The position numbers were made by a program, and so were the translations under genes. The notes beneath the pieces were generated by a model. That model was not told the DNA's origin. It did no database searches and was given only the letters and a program-made list of their open reading frames with translations. DNA of 64,000 nucleotides from Tupaia tana (Eukaryota; Chordata; Mammalia; Scandentia; Tupaiidae), in the NCBI GenBank assembly GCA_026018925.1, contig JAKSZU010000012.1, positions 26,525,814 through 26,589,813 of the forward strand. The letters run 5' to 3'. The first letter of the stretch is position 1, and the number at the start of each line of letters is the position of its first letter. Below, one piece after another: positions 1 to 12,300 of this stretch.

Positions 1-419
1 TGAGAAAAGTTCACAACTGACAATTTTGGATATATCTGGATATATACCAGTTTAATATATCACATTATAGATTTCTGGGAATCTCAAATTATTTTGGAAC
101 ATAATAAATATATAAATATAAACATACAAGCACACAGGTATTTGCATATGTATAGCATATTCATACATATAACTCAAATGTGATATAAAGAAAATTAAAA
201 TTACTCAATTTGACAATGTTCCCCATATAATTTAACATATTAAAATAAGCTTGATTAGGCCTAATATTTCTCTTTTGGATGTTTTAGGGGCCTCTGTAAA
301 TATCCAAAAGGTATTTTGAGGTCAAAGAATTTAATTTTAGAGTTTGATTTTTTGGAAAACCTTGTCAAAAATTGTGAAAAGCTTAAATACTTGATTTAAC
401 CATAAACTCTTTTGGAAAA

Positions 420-574
420 AAATATTTATTTAATTTTATTCATTATTCTTCAGTTTGACCAGAGAGAGAAAGAGAAAGGAAAAGTAAGAAAGCAAGTCAC
501 CGTATCTGAGACTTGAACTGTGGTAGGCCATGTGGTAATCCAGCTCCTTAACCATCATGCCACTTGCCAGCCCC
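420..574 (-). mobile_element. Short tRNA-derived SINE, degenerate
   Basis: On the minus strand a tRNA-like head (ending ccagcccc on the plus strand, with cttaaccatcatgccac as its A-box side) runs into a GA-rich stretch and an AT-rich tail. Related short copies lie at 34895-35029 and 57770-57988. It lacks the CT-rich body of the young SINE family in this window. Confidence 0.55.
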
Positions 575-1005
575 AAGATCTTTTTTATTTTTTCCTTTTA
601 ACTGTATTTGAAGCCAGCTTATTTGTCAAAGATTTTAAGTCATGTGAACTTGAAAGCATTTAAATTAATTTGTATGAACACTCTTTTTATAGATCAAATT
701 GAAGGGAATTTCCTAAGGTCTTTTACCACATAGACACATGCATGATATGTATAACATGCATGCACACACACAAATACAGAGGGAAATAAGAGATCTCCTA
801 GTCTTCTGAAAAGTTCTTTATGTATTTTTCTCTTTTGCTTCCTTCTAAAGAAGTTGCAGAAGTTAACTCTTATTGCTTCTCTCTTATCTCAGGCTCTGCT
901 AGAAAGCAAAATTTGAATATCCTTAGCAAGCAGAGGGGATCCAGCAGAGCTGAGAATCATTTACATTTTTTTACTGTATAATTGCAGGTCTTGAATGAGG
1001 TGACA

Positions 1006-1085
1006 ATGACCAGGTCCAGGACTGGAACAGTGGTCAGTCATGTGGGAGAGTCCTGCACCTTAACCACCACACCACCTGCTGGTCC
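1006..1085 (-). mobile_element. Truncated tRNA-derived SINE head
   Basis: Only the tRNA-like head is recognisable, ending ctgctggtccc on the plus strand as in the full copies. The body and tail are missing or too diverged to see. Confidence 0.5.
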
Positions 1086-2484
1086 CTAAAGCCTTATTTT
1101 CTAGAGTATTGAGCAGCTGTAAGAAGTTATTGTAAAGTTTTTAAACAAGCCTTTTGGGTTTGGTTAGTTGTTGCCCCATGTTAGAAATCCCTCTCTGAAG
1201 CTACTAATGTTGGTTTCTTCCTCAAAGATCGAGTAGGGACTATCACTTACCAGGTGTAGAATTCCCCAAATAGACTGGCAGTGCTCTTTTCTGCACATTC
1301 GGATTCTGTGGGATCACACTGGGATGACCACTTGTGACTCCTCTGTCCGGCAGAGAGTCACCTGAAGTGCATACAGAAAAACTACTGGGGACATAGAGAT
1401 CTGAATCAAGAGGCAGAGGGAGAGGCCATACCTGGAATGTGCCCGCTAAGCCTCTCTTGTCCTTAGTATTTGTTAGGGCAAAGGAGGAAGGAAAGTTATT
1501 TGTAGAGAAAGTTGCTTCTTAGAGAATTAGAAAGACAAGGGTAATTCCTGGAACTGGGTGGTTTCAGTATCGATCAAGGGGGGCATGACTAAATGACTCC
1601 AGAGGCTGGAAAGAATTCTTTGGAATTTGGAGAACACATTTATCAGGTCACACACCCATTTAAGGGCCTCCTGTAGCTTTTGAACAGAAGGTGAGAGGTC
1701 AGGTGTTTTCGCCATTTTTCCTTTAGTCATTTATTCAGAGCTCATAAATCCAAGGTGTTCTAGAAGCATGGTGTTTCTGCTGTTCCCTAAAAATGTCTTT
1801 GCCATTCCTAGGTTTCAGGTGAGCTGTCAGCTGAATGGCCAAACTGGAGTGGCGGGGACAGAAGCAAGATCAGATGGGTAGAGATAAGATGCCTGTTCCT
1901 CACCTCTAACTCCATCTCCATAGTAGATTGAGATGCATCAGCAGTATGAATTTCTCAGCCAAGATACAGTTAAGAGGCTTTTGTAAGATTCCCTTCCCTG
2001 TCTCTTCCCCGGGTTTATTCCACATTAAAACAAACACTAAAGGTCAAAAGTGCCAATATCCAAGAAGCCTATGGAGAAGCTTCTTTGAACTGTTAAAAAT
2101 TAATTGCTCAGACTACTTTAGAGAATAACTTTAGGGGGCAAAGAAGAACATGCAGTCATTAGGTTTGAGAGTGACTGTGTGTCACAACTCTCTTCCTCTG
2201 TCTCACTGTTTTACTCTGAACCGTGTGGGAAGGTGGGGTCTGGGCACTATGACACCGTATTTCCCATGTTACTTAGAAAGGTTCTTGTAATCAGTCTAAT
2301 TCTTTCAGTAGAGGAAGATCTTTCTTTGAGTTAATCTGAACCTTTCCTCCTGTCTTCCAGGCAATTTTTAAATTATTTTTTTTAAACTCAAGAACATTCT
2401 GCTTCAAACATACTTAGTTCAATCCGCAAGATCCCTCTATATTTTAAATTTAAAATAGATTACAGCATTATTGATAAGAGCATG
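1086..2484. other. Intergenic, nothing recognised
   Basis: Open frames here are short (up to 67 residues), overlap on both strands and resemble no protein I know. No gene, RNA or clear repeat is seen before the solo LTR. Confidence 0.5.
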
Positions 2485-2489
2485 GAACA

Positions 2490-2764
2490 TGTCGGCGTCA
2501 CTTCTGCAGAGACGACATGACACCCGGTTCTTCCTCACGCAGTCTTTATTCACAGGTTTCCTTTTTCGTCTTCTTCTTCCTACTTCCCTTTTCCCCCATA
2601 TATATGGGATCCTCCCGGTGGCCCCACCCGCAAGTTCCTTCGCCTGTATGAGGCAAGTCCTGATTGGCTGTCTCTAAAACATGTCCGTAGAAGGAGTTGT
2701 TTGTAGTACTGGAGACATGCCTCCCTATGCAGCCAGCGGCGCGATCTTGGCTCGGCGGCCAACA
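2490..2764 (-). mobile_element. Solo LTR of an endogenous retrovirus
   Basis: A 275-bp unit begins TG and ends CA, and is flanked on both sides by the 5-bp duplication gaaca (2485-2489 and 2765-2769). Read on the minus strand it has the LTR parts in the correct order: a CCAAT box (complement of attgg at 2663-2667), a TATA-like element (about 2598-2604) and an AATAAA signal (complement of tttatt at 2545-2550). It is more GC-rich than its surroundings. No gag, pol or env sequence is nearby, so it is a recombined solo LTR. The intact ends and exact duplication suggest a fairly recent insertion. The class is not certain; a 5-bp duplication fits several ERV groups. Confidence 0.82.
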
Positions 2765-2919
2765 GAACATATTTCAGAATGTAGTGGAAAGGGACTTAGG
2801 ATAGATTTAAGGGATGATAAAAGGAGTCAACATAACAATCATAACAGTAGCATTTAACAGATCTTAGTCATTTACTGTGGGGAGTCTTATCTAATTGAGT
2901 CATATGTGATTGTTTTTTA

Positions 2920-3122
2920 TATGCTATTTTACTTAGTTATACTGCTCCATGTAAAGTAGATGCACTTGTTATTTACTCCAATTTGGAATGAGAAAACTGA
3001 GGCATAGGGAAGTTGAAGATCTTGTTCAAAGATTTATATGGGGCAGGATGAAAATTTGAACCTAGTTTATATGTGGCAGGACAGAAATTTGAATTTAGCT
3101 AATCTGGTTTTAGAGCCTACTC
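2920..3122 (-). mobile_element. MIR SINE relic with internal duplication
   Basis: The stretch gagaaaactgaggcatag is the hallmark of the MIR core in reverse orientation, followed by a diverged MIR body. A unit of about 33 bp beginning tttatatg is present twice in tandem (about 3031-3098). Confidence 0.6.
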
Positions 3123-5614
3123 TGGGTTTTGACCCTGTGCTGAAATGGGAATAAACAGGAACAAGAAAAACATAACATTATGCCATGCTTCTTTCCTACT
3201 GCTACCTCTTCCAAAATCAGGACCATCGTTTCTTTTTAAGCCATAGTCCCAAGTTATTAACGGATTCATTCCACATTTTGTAGCTATCCCAAGACAGAAC
3301 ACAGGTTGTCCAAATTCATTTTTTCCCCAAAGTTCATTTCTTAAACTCCTTTCCCTATGCTTTCTTCATTTTCTTTGGTTCACTTAGATGCACACAATAT
3401 GTTCTATGATGTTCTTCTTTGACATGGAAGAAACACTTTGTCTCTAAAGTCTCTTAGGCAGGACATAATATTTGAGCTATTCTGAGTAAAATGACTCTGC
3501 AAAACCAAGATCACCCTGTGAAGGATCAACAGAAAGAATGTGGGGAAAATCGTAATCTCATTGTGAACTTGGGCCTGGAACCCTAACCAGGAGGAGCTAG
3601 CAGATGGCAGGGACAAGTCTCAGTCTGTCCTTTATTCATACAGGTCTCTGCACCACCAATGCCCCAACAGCCCATGCTGGTAACAAGGAGTGCTTGTGTG
3701 AATAGAGTCAGAGAGAGAACACTTTTAAAAGAGGACTGGAAACCCAGAGTCAAACAGAGCTTTAGAATCTTGTGAGAGGCACAGGCAGCTTCTTCTGCCC
3801 AAGAAGAAAACTGCTGCCAAGTGAGGGTTGAGGCTATTAATCTGGGAGAAGAACTAGTTCTGGAATGGGATCCAGATTTTTTTCTTAATCCCCACTCTAT
3901 GTTGTTTGTCCTGATTGTACATAGGTTTCCTGATCCTAGCAAAGAGCATGTACTAGTATAACAACACCCCTGCACTAGTGTGACCACACAGGCAACTCGT
4001 AGGAGCCTAGCCCAGAGCTAGTCCTGTGTCTGGGAGCTCAGCAAGAGCAGAGATGCTACCTTACTTCTCCCTCTGCATGTCCTTTGCTGAGCTCATGACT
4101 TGCCAAGGAAGCTGAGTTGGCGAGGTCTGGATATGGGGCAAGGAGCTGGGGAGGCAAGAGAACAGGGCAGGCAGGTGGAAGATGAGGGTGCAGCTATGCC
4201 TACAGAGAACCAGATATAGGACTGTGGCTCAGGCTGGAGGGTACGAGGATGGCCTTGAGCTTCCTCCTTTTCCCTTTCATTTAGCCTGTGGGGAGAAATG
4301 GAAGAAGTGTACACTCAGAACATGAAGAACATGGGAGAGTTGTTCCTGTAAATTTGCCAAGAGGAAGTATGCTGAGTGTGATTCTTGCTTAAGACCCACC
4401 TGCGTACAGATTTGCTTGCACTGTGGTTTGGGGAGAAATGTTCTCAGCCCTTGAGAGGGTTGACATTCTCTTTTTCCTGTATCTGGGCCTGTCCTGGGGA
4501 AAACGGGGCCCTGGCAGGATGTTCTCAAGGTCAAGAAGAGCAGGCAGGGCTCCCAGTGTGAGCCAGGGCAAGGCCAGCCCCTGTGACTTGGCAAGGCCTC
4601 ATTCTTCAGAAGAAAGCTCCAGTTCCTAAACAAACAGACTCCATGTGGGAAAGCTGACTCTCTGTTATTAGTCTTTGCTTTGCCAAAGTCAGGGTGAGCG
4701 GATGTGAGAAAAGTCCCAGGAAGCAGTGTGGCAGAAAACTGCAGGAAACTTGGTAGCTTCACCTAGGGCCAGAGAACCTATTCTCTGTTCACCTGGCCCA
4801 GGTTTCTCAGTCTCTAGGACCAGGTTAGGATATCAGATTTTTTTTCTCTCCTGAAGTTCAAGGACGTAGCTCTATGGTCCTTAGAAGGAACGTGGAAAGT
4901 TCACCTGACTTCAGATACTTTTTCCAGGCTGTTCTTAATCTACTTAAACCTAGGTTAAGTCAAGTCTGTCCTCCCCTCTCCACAGCTATCATTTTAACCT
5001 GACCACTCATCACACTGTCACTGTGGCATCCAGTTCCTGCCAAGGCAGCCCAGCCTTGAGGCTCTTCTATGTCCTTAGGAGGCAACAGATTTTCCCAAAC
5101 TGAGTGCCACAGAACACAAAGTGTCTTCCCACCGACAAAGAACACAGGAAAGGTGAGTCATAAAGTTGTCAGGGAATAGCTCTCTATACTGGTCAAAGAA
5201 GGAATTAAGTTTCCCCAACAAAATGCCTAGAGCTATAGTAGACCAGTACTGGAGGACAGGATATCAGAAGCCACAGGCAAATGAGAAAAAGTAGACAGAG
5301 GGGAGGAGTTTAATGTTCAGTGGTGAGGGTCTGAGCTAAAATAGTGGCTACTGAAAATGACTCATGGAGCAGGAGCTTTGTCGGGGCATCTGTCAGTGAA
5401 TAGAGTGAAAAATAACCATTCCAACTTTCCTCTCTTCTGGCCCACCTCTCCCTAGAGTGGAAAAACACAAAGGTTATGCCATGGTTGGAGAGATTAGAAA
5501 ACATGAAAGACTTCTTCTAGGACAGAGGAGTAAGTAAAAGTAGGTAAAATATATCTGGAAGTTCCCATGTGGCTGGGTGGACTGATGAGAGGACAGTCTA
5601 TGCAGAGAAAGGAC
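3123..5614. other. Intergenic, no recognisable gene
   Basis: This 2.5-kb stretch has two medium minus-strand open frames (134 residues at 3583-3987, 161 residues at 4277-4762). Neither has a recognisable domain, signal or splice context. It contains no young SINE, unlike most of the window, so it may hold 5' noncoding exons or control sequence of the receptor gene downstream, but I cannot show that. Confidence 0.4.
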
Positions 5615-5780
5615 TGTCAGAGGAGCATGGTCTTTTACCAAATGTGTTTTCATTCAAATCCTGGCTCTTCTATTTACCGGCTATGTGTGTTAGCTTCTCA
5701 GAAACTAAATTCTTTGATTCATCACGTGGGCATGTTAATAAATCCACAAAACTGTTTGAGAATCCATTATTCCGTATATG
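5615..5780 (+). mobile_element. MIR SINE relic
   Basis: Diverged match to the MIR consensus: attcaaatcctggctcttc and then tatttaccggctatgtgtg, in the usual order and spacing. Confidence 0.55.
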
Positions 5781-5948
5781 CCACATTCCTACCACAAAGT
5801 CTGATTCAAAGGTGGTGCTTAGCTAATGCTGTCACATCCTAAGCTCTTATGCCCACCCCCAGTGATCTAAAATCTCTGTAAAACTGGTAGTTACTTCTCA
5901 CTGGCACCATTTATGCCTTGCAGGGACAGAGCCTGATGGAATAAGGAG

Positions 5949-6965
5949 ATGGAGCTGGGTTCAGCACTGCGTGCACTCAATCAGAGTATGCTGTTCTCTG
6001 GGCCTGGGCCCTTTGTTCTGCTGGGAGTGCCAGGATTAGAAGCCTTGCATGCCTGGATTTCTGTGCCTGTGCGTGTGCTGTATGTGGCAGCCTTGTCAGG
6101 AAATGCCCTTCTATTAGGGCTGGTGGTAGCTGACAAGGCATTTCGAACACCTATGTACCAACTTTTGGGGCTTTTGGCAGCTACCGACTTGATTCTGGCC
6201 ACGTCCACTGTGCCCAAAGCTTTGGCTGTGCTCTGGGGCTTGTCAGGTGAGATCTCTTTCGGGGCCTGCTTAACTCAGCTCTTTGTCGCCCATGTTGCCT
6301 TCATTGCTGAGTCCTCAGTGCTGCTGGCCATGGCCATGGACCGCTACGTGGCCATTTGCCAGCCTCTGCGCTATGGGGCATTGCTAACCCAGCGTGTGGT
6401 AGGTACGGTGGCTGTGGCTGCTGTGGCCCGTGGTGCCTGTGTCATGACGCCCCCTGTGGTCCTGCTCCAGAGACTGCCTTACTGTGGGCAGCGGGTTCTG
6501 CCCCACACCTACTGTGAGCACATGGGTGTGGCTCGGTTGGCATGTGGGGACACACGCCCCAACGTCTGGTATGGACTGGCCACTACACTGCTTTCCCCAG
6601 TCCTGGATTTAGGGCTCATCGGTGCTTCCTATGCCCTCATCCTCCGTGCTGTCTGCCGTCTGCCATCCCGTGGAGCCCGCAGCAAGGCCCTGAGTACCTG
6701 CGGGGCACATGCCAGTGTCATTGCTCTCTTCTACACACCTGCCCTCTTCTCTTTCCTGGCTCATCGTTTTGGTCGCTACACGGTACCCAGCCACATCCAT
6801 ATCCTACTGGCTAACCTCTACATGGTGGTTCCCCCGGCCCTCAATCCTGTGGTCTACGGAGTGCGGACCCAGCAGATTGCTCAGAGGCTCAGGCACTTGC
6901 TTCATCTCTGCTGGGCAGGGTCAATGAGGAAGGTGGGCCCTGAGATGGCCTTGCCACAGGAGTAA
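5949..6965 (+). CDS. Class I (fish-like) olfactory receptor, OR52-like
   Basis: Odorant-binding seven-transmembrane GPCR of olfactory neurons. The 338-residue single-exon reading frame has all family landmarks: GVPGLE before TM1, GNALLL in TM1, PMYQLL in TM2, MAMDRYVAIC at the end of TM3, HTYCEHMGVARLAC in the long second extracellular loop typical of class I receptors, SKALSTCGAH at TM6 and NPVVYG in TM7. An N-glycosylation sequon (N11-Q-S) lies before TM1, which supports the upstream Met over Met14. A good splice acceptor (ttatgccttgcag, ending 5923) sits 25 bp before the ATG, as expected for a receptor with noncoding 5' exons. The coding sequence is notably GC-rich and Ala/Val/Leu-heavy. 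In human the receptor flanking this block is OR52H1, but this protein does not clearly match it, so no symbol is given. Intact, no frameshift. Confidence 0.93.
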   Translation: MELGSALRALNQSMLFSGPGPFVLLGVPGLEALHAWISVPVRVLYVAALSGNALLLGLVVADKAFRTPMYQLLGLLAATDLILATSTVPKALAVLWGLSGEISFGACLTQLFVAHVAFIAESSVLLAMAMDRYVAICQPLRYGALLTQRVVGTVAVAAVARGACVMTPPVVLLQRLPYCGQRVLPHTYCEHMGVARLACGDTRPNVWYGLATTLLSPVLDLGLIGASYALILRAVCRLPSRGARSKALSTCGAHASVIALFYTPALFSFLAHRFGRYTVPSHIHILLANLYMVVPPALNPVVYGVRTQQIAQRLRHLLHLCWAGSMRKVGPEMALPQE

Positions 6966-8048
6966 ATGTGCTTCCTATTTTCTCTATTATATACCTCGGA
7001 TGGCCAAATGCTGAAGGACCCACTTGGATAGAGTTCTAATCATGGGATTTCCACTGTCTACCCCAATGTGCCCCTATGCTTACCCCAGCCCTGTTCACCC
7101 CATGTAGGCAGAGTTAACTGAATTTATTTCTCCCAACCTGGTTCTATCAAGCCCAGTCTATTCTTGCTATTTCAAACTCTGTGTTGATCTCCTTACATGG
7201 ATCATGTGCATATAGAAGGGATTAGTCTAGAGAATGACAGCCAAAGAGGCCTGGAACACAACCTGGGGGACCAGAATATTGGCTCAGGCTTTCTCTTTCT
7301 TTATCCATCACTCTGCCTGACCAGAAGTTTAGTGAAAGGTGGCTTCGAGTGACAGTAAGCAGAAACTCCATATTCGCTGAAGGGATAAAGATCAGAGCTG
7401 CTGAGGATAAAGATCAGAGCTGCTGAGAAAATGGTGCAATGTGAATAAAACAGAAGGCATCTCTGGAAATGGACAAAATCCTGACCTGGAGCTTGGAAGA
7501 CCTTTTGGCTTTGATGGGAAGGGAGTGAACAACATTACAGCTGCCTCCTTAAGCAGTTTCCCTACTTCAATCAGATACTGAAGCTGTGGGAAAATGACTC
7601 CGGCACCATTTGTCATGCTTCATTTTTCTCTGTTTCTTCACATTTTCTTCCCTCCAACCCTGCTTCCCTTAAAAGGTGCCACAGTTCTAGGGATGCCCAC
7701 CTGAATGAATCACAGGCATGTTTCCTACTTCATGCAGTTTAGGCTTTCCCCTCTCATCCTTTTTCTATCTTCTTAACCTCTGTGCTCCTCTAGATCCCAT
7801 AGTTCCAGTAAGGAGGATTTGATGGACAATGGACCTGTGATCTTAGTCCAGGAGTCAGAGGGTGAGAAGCTGCAGAGCAAGATTCTCAGTGAGGATTGCC
7901 CAAAGAAGTCCTGGGCATGTCTTCCTGGAATTATATATTCACCTAAGCTTTCAAATCCTTTCCCAGAAGGGGGCTTAGAGGCTTCCCTTCCCATGTCTTT
8001 GTCTTCTAGGCATATGCTGAGGAAAGAATTTCAAAGGATGAGATGAGC
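6966..8048. other. Intergenic, mostly unique sequence
   Basis: No gene is seen. It includes the receptor's probable 3' flank and a perfect 22-bp tandem duplication at 7383-7426. The small open frames here overlap each other on both strands and are not gene-like. Confidence 0.45.
7383..7426. repeat. 22-bp perfect tandem duplication
   Basis: The 22-base unit starting ggataaagatcagag occurs twice with no mismatch. Confidence 0.9.
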
Positions 8049-8058
8049 AAGTAGAGCA

Positions 8059-8334
8059 TTTTTTTTTTTTTTTTTTTTTTTTTGGGGAGAGGATTTGCTA
8101 TAGGGCACGTGCACTCGCCAGAAAGACAGAGAGACAGAAAGTGAGAAATCACCTCCCCTCCCCACCAGTGCAGATGGCCACACCGCAATCCCTTCTCCTC
8201 CATTATTTTCTCAGGATCTTGGGCACACATGCACATGTACCCAACGTGAGTTCAAGCCACTGGGTCTGGGACTCAAACTGTGGTCAACTACATGGGACTC
8301 CAGCGACATAACCATTACGACATCTGCTGGTCCC
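8059..8334 (-). mobile_element. Young tRNA-derived SINE (type A)
   Basis: Full-length minus-strand copy: poly(T), ggatttgctataggg, CT/GA-rich body, tRNA-like head ending ctgctggtccc. Target-site duplication aagtagagca (8049-8058) versus aagcagagca (8335-8344). Confidence 0.9.
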
Positions 8335-8344
8335 AAGCAGAGCA

Positions 8345-9280
8345 GTTTTATGGTAAATGGACACAATATCTGAAGTTGAGGGTGTTATGAGAACTAAGGA
8401 AGCAATGAAGGCTACAAATAACAATGTTCTTAATAGAAAAATGCCTGATACACTCTTCGTAGGAAATCTGACATTGTTTTAGGCCCTTAGGTGTCTGAGA
8501 AGCACCACAAATAAATGACAGGGGAAGAGAGAATATTTTAGGGTGGCCAGGACCAAGAACACTGAGCTGTGACTCCTTCTCCAAGCCTCGAGCACCAAAT
8601 TCTTCCTTTTCTGCAGGAATTCAGAGAGACTAGGGGATTTGAACCCAGATCCTGTGGCAGGTTAAAAAAATATTGAGAAGAAGTTTTCTTGGACAGGCAG
8701 TGGAGGCTGCTGGCATCAGGATTAGTGGACTTAGGAGAAGCACTTTCATAGCAAAGTGAGATAAAAAATTGACATTTCTTGGATAGTGGAGGAGGTGATT
8801 GCTAGAAGTGAGAGCAGGCATATGACAGAGTAGTTCAGTATGGTGTTGCTGAAACTATCCCCCTGGATATACACTTGGGCTTTCATCCAAGGGCATGCAG
8901 TTAAGGAAATGTCTTCTGTCCATGAGAGTGAACAGGTAGAGTTGTATTTCCTTTTAGAGATTTTTCTCCCTCAAGGTTGAGGGAAAGACCATAATCCCTC
9001 CTGAAAGGAATTCATCCCAAGGCCCTCACAGGATGTCTCATATTTGCCTTAATCTGTTTGGACTGAAGGGTGCAGAAAGGTGGGGACAGATGCCATCCTA
9101 GGGATGGATGAGAAAGACTGTTTGTTGTGAGAAACTCATTTCCATCCCATCTTTGGAGGCAACGATCTGTCACAACATTTTTACCCCTTCCACCTGTGTG
9201 TACCTTTCCCCACACCCTCTCATACTCTCAGCCCTTTCAGATGTCGAAATCTGTTTCCCCTCCTACTGGAACTATTCACT
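8345..9280. other. Region upstream of OLFM5, no gene seen
   Basis: No coding region or clear repeat is recognised. Sequence close to 9290 would be the proximal promoter of the olfactomedin gene. Confidence 0.4.
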
Positions 9281-9289
9281 TGGACTATA

Positions 9290-9297
9290 GATAAAAG
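9290..9297 (+). promoter_or_regulatory. TATA-like box of OLFM5
   Basis: gataaaag lies 48 bp before the OLFM5 start codon, leaving room for a transcription start near 9318 and a short 5' leader. Confidence 0.5.
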
Positions 9298-9344
9298 CCC
9301 AGGAGTGCTCCAAGGATTTACACTGCTCCTGCAGCTGGTGCAAG

Positions 9345-12300
9345 ATGCAGCCTGTTCCAGCTCTTCTAACCACTTTGCTGTTGTTGCCTCTGGTGTTCTC
9401 AGGACAGCCTCAGGTATGGGCAGAGGGTGGAGGTATCATAAGCAGGTAGGGGAAATGGTTCTGTGCCTTGAGCTGGATTTCTGGGAAATCAGGGTGTGGA
9501 TGTTCAGAGAGTCAAGAACTCCAGTGCAGAAAGACCTCTTCTCCAGAAAATCAGAGAGCACCGTCAGCCTTTTCTCCTGCCTCATGGTATCATATCCTGA
9601 CATACTTCATTATGCTCAGTGTGTTTGTGGCCACCCTTTTACAGCTGCTGGGAAGTGTGTCAAGCTATGTGGACAATGGTAACACATGCCATTGTGTGGT
9701 CCACCTGACTGACTACCTCAGCCCCCTGCAGCCGCTGGAGCAGCTACAGAATTCAGCTCAGGAGCTCATTGGCAAGTATGAGCAGGAGCTGTCCAGAGTG
9801 AGTGCTGGATCTTTGGGCTGTGACTGGGGTTTTGAAATTGCAGCCTCTGCTACACCCGGAATGAAATAAGTCATGACAGTAGAGAAAGAGCTAAGGAAAC
9901 AGCCTTTATCTTTGAAATTAATCTTTAGAATATAGGGGAAGCTTGGTATTGTTTTTGGAATCCTCGCTGGTAATCTTGGAGAATAGAAAGACTATGTAGG
10001 CAGTGCTTCCCCCCTTTAATGGGTAAATTAATGAGTATGAGTTCCCTGAAAGATGTGAAGAGGGTAACTTAGGCATAGCATAGAATAATAAAAGACTTGA
10101 AAGTGAGATGACTAGTGCAAAGGCGGCAGGAATAAGTCTAAACTGAAGAATTAACATAGCGGGAACTAGCAGTTAACGTAATGGCTATGTCGTGGACTCC
10201 CACGTAGTTGACCGCGGTTCGTGTCCTGTACCCGGTGACTTAAAACTCACGCCGGGCACGTGTGTGTGCATGCTCAAGATCCAGAGAGGAGAATGGAGGA
10301 GAAGGGATTGTGGTGTGACCATCCCCTCTGGGGGGGGGGGGGGGGCGGTGATTTCTTGCTTTCTATGTCTCTCTCTGTCTGTCTGGCGAGTGCACGTGCC
10401 CTATAGCGAAAACCTCTCCAAAAAAAAAATAATAATAATTAACACAGCAGCATTATGGGCAGGGACTTGTGGGCCAGGTTCAAAAGCTTAGAGTTGATCC
10501 AATAAGTAAGGATGGGTGAATAGAAGCATTATCTCAGCAATATAATTTGTTCAGTTTCTTATTATGATCTTCACTTGTGGAGCTTCTGAGAAGTTTGACG
10601 GGATGTGGCCAGACTAAAAGCTGGGTGTCTATTTATTCATTCATGTACCCAGCCACTTCCTAAGGGATGTCTTCAAAAAGAAAAGGAAAAGATAATATAG
10701 GTGGTATGAAGTTAAGAATTTTCTTTCTTCAGTGAAAAGAAGGATATAAGTGTCCTCAGCTGTGAAATGAGAATAACACTAATGCCTACCTCCAGGATGG
10801 TTAATAGAAATAAAAAAAGATGACAGCTATGAGAGTGCTTTGTAATCTGTATGGCCCTGGGAAAATGTGAATGACTGGAAAGAGCCACAAATGTTGACAC
10901 TGAGGGGTTTGCTGTCATCTTATGCCCAGGTCAGTAAGTATGTATATACCAACGAAGATCAAGACAACCAGATTCTGTACGTACGCCACAGAACAGAGTC
11001 CAGGAATCCCAGTGCCCTTATCTTCCCCTATAACGCCTCAACCTTCAACCTGCTGCACCTGGAACTGGAGAAAGCACAGAAGTTGGTGACTCAGCTTAAG
11101 GACAAGAAAGGGGTGGATGGGGCTGAGGGTCTTCTCCGCCAACTCCAGAGCCAGGTATGTGGATAGGTCAAAGAACTCCCTCCCCTTCACAGCCTGCTAT
11201 CTTAGCTAATCTTGCATATTTGAAAATTCCCCAAATCATTTTTTTAGAGGAAGAAGACCCTGAGCTGAGAAATATGAGAACCTGAGTTCAGTTTTTTAGG
11301 ACACTCTGTGACCCACATATCTGGCATTTCTTTTGTATAGGTGATGAATGCCAGTCTCATACTCAAGCTCCTGACAGAGTCTGATCCGTGCAACTTCAGT
11401 ACTCTCCGACAGGAGGTGGTTGTTCTTGAGGGCCAACTAAGCAAGTGTGAGAGGGAGAGGGAACAGCAACAGGCCTCCAGATACTCTGGTCTAACCTTGC
11501 CCCCTGGTGAGTTCATGGACTGAACTTCCCGAAATCTTGTCTCCCCAGAGACTAGGTTGGGATTACAAGGTTGGTTATGTCAGACTGAGGGGAGGACGGT
11601 AAAGATCTTGATGGAGAATAAATCTTTCACTTCCCATTTTGTGTCACTGAAGGATGCAGACAAAGACTGGTATATTCTCATATGTGGGTATACTCCTGTA
11701 CTCATAATCAGACATACACACCAACTTTCATTCATGCAAAATCAACCAATTTATATATGTGTATGTACTCATGTGCATGAACATACATTCAGATTCACAC
11801 ATGCTTACTATTCTTTTGCACTCTGCTCTCTATGAATTGTGTGCATTGCACCTAGCTCTTACCTTGCCGGCTCTTTCCTCTAGGTTCTTGTGCTCATAGA
11901 GGACTCCAGGCAGTCAGCAGGCCCTTTGTGGTAGGGCTTAATTGGAAAGGCTTCTCACACAAGGCAGGTTCCTGGGGTCGAGACTCAGCGCCGAATTCAG
12001 CCTCTTCGCTATACTGGGTTGCTCCTCTGAGCACAGATGGCAGGTGAGTCCAGGATGACTACTTTTCTGCAACTGGGCATATTCCCAATGTTCCTTACCC
12101 TTATTTTGACAGTTTTTTTTCTAGCCATATCCCAGCTTCCCCTTCTAATTTAGCTGTGCCCCTGGGCAAACCCAGCCTAAGCCTGATAGAGCCCTCCTAA
12201 TGTTCCTCTCACAGCGTAAGTATGAACCAGACTGCCTTGTGCTAACTTCACAATTTCACTGTCCGAAACATTTAATATCATAGTAATTCAAAGAGGACTC

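Noticed and set aside
3583-3987. 134-residue minus-strand open frame
   Set aside because: Low-complexity Ser/Leu/Cys content and no family resemblance; treated as chance.
4277-4762. 161-residue minus-strand open frame
   Set aside because: No recognisable domain, no start or splice context, and other frames are open over the same stretch; most likely chance in GC-richer unique DNA.
9305-9869. Continuous plus-strand frames of 125 and 133 residues across OLFM5 exons 1-2
   Set aside because: They read through intron 1. The exon model with GT-AG boundaries gives a signal peptide and correct phases.
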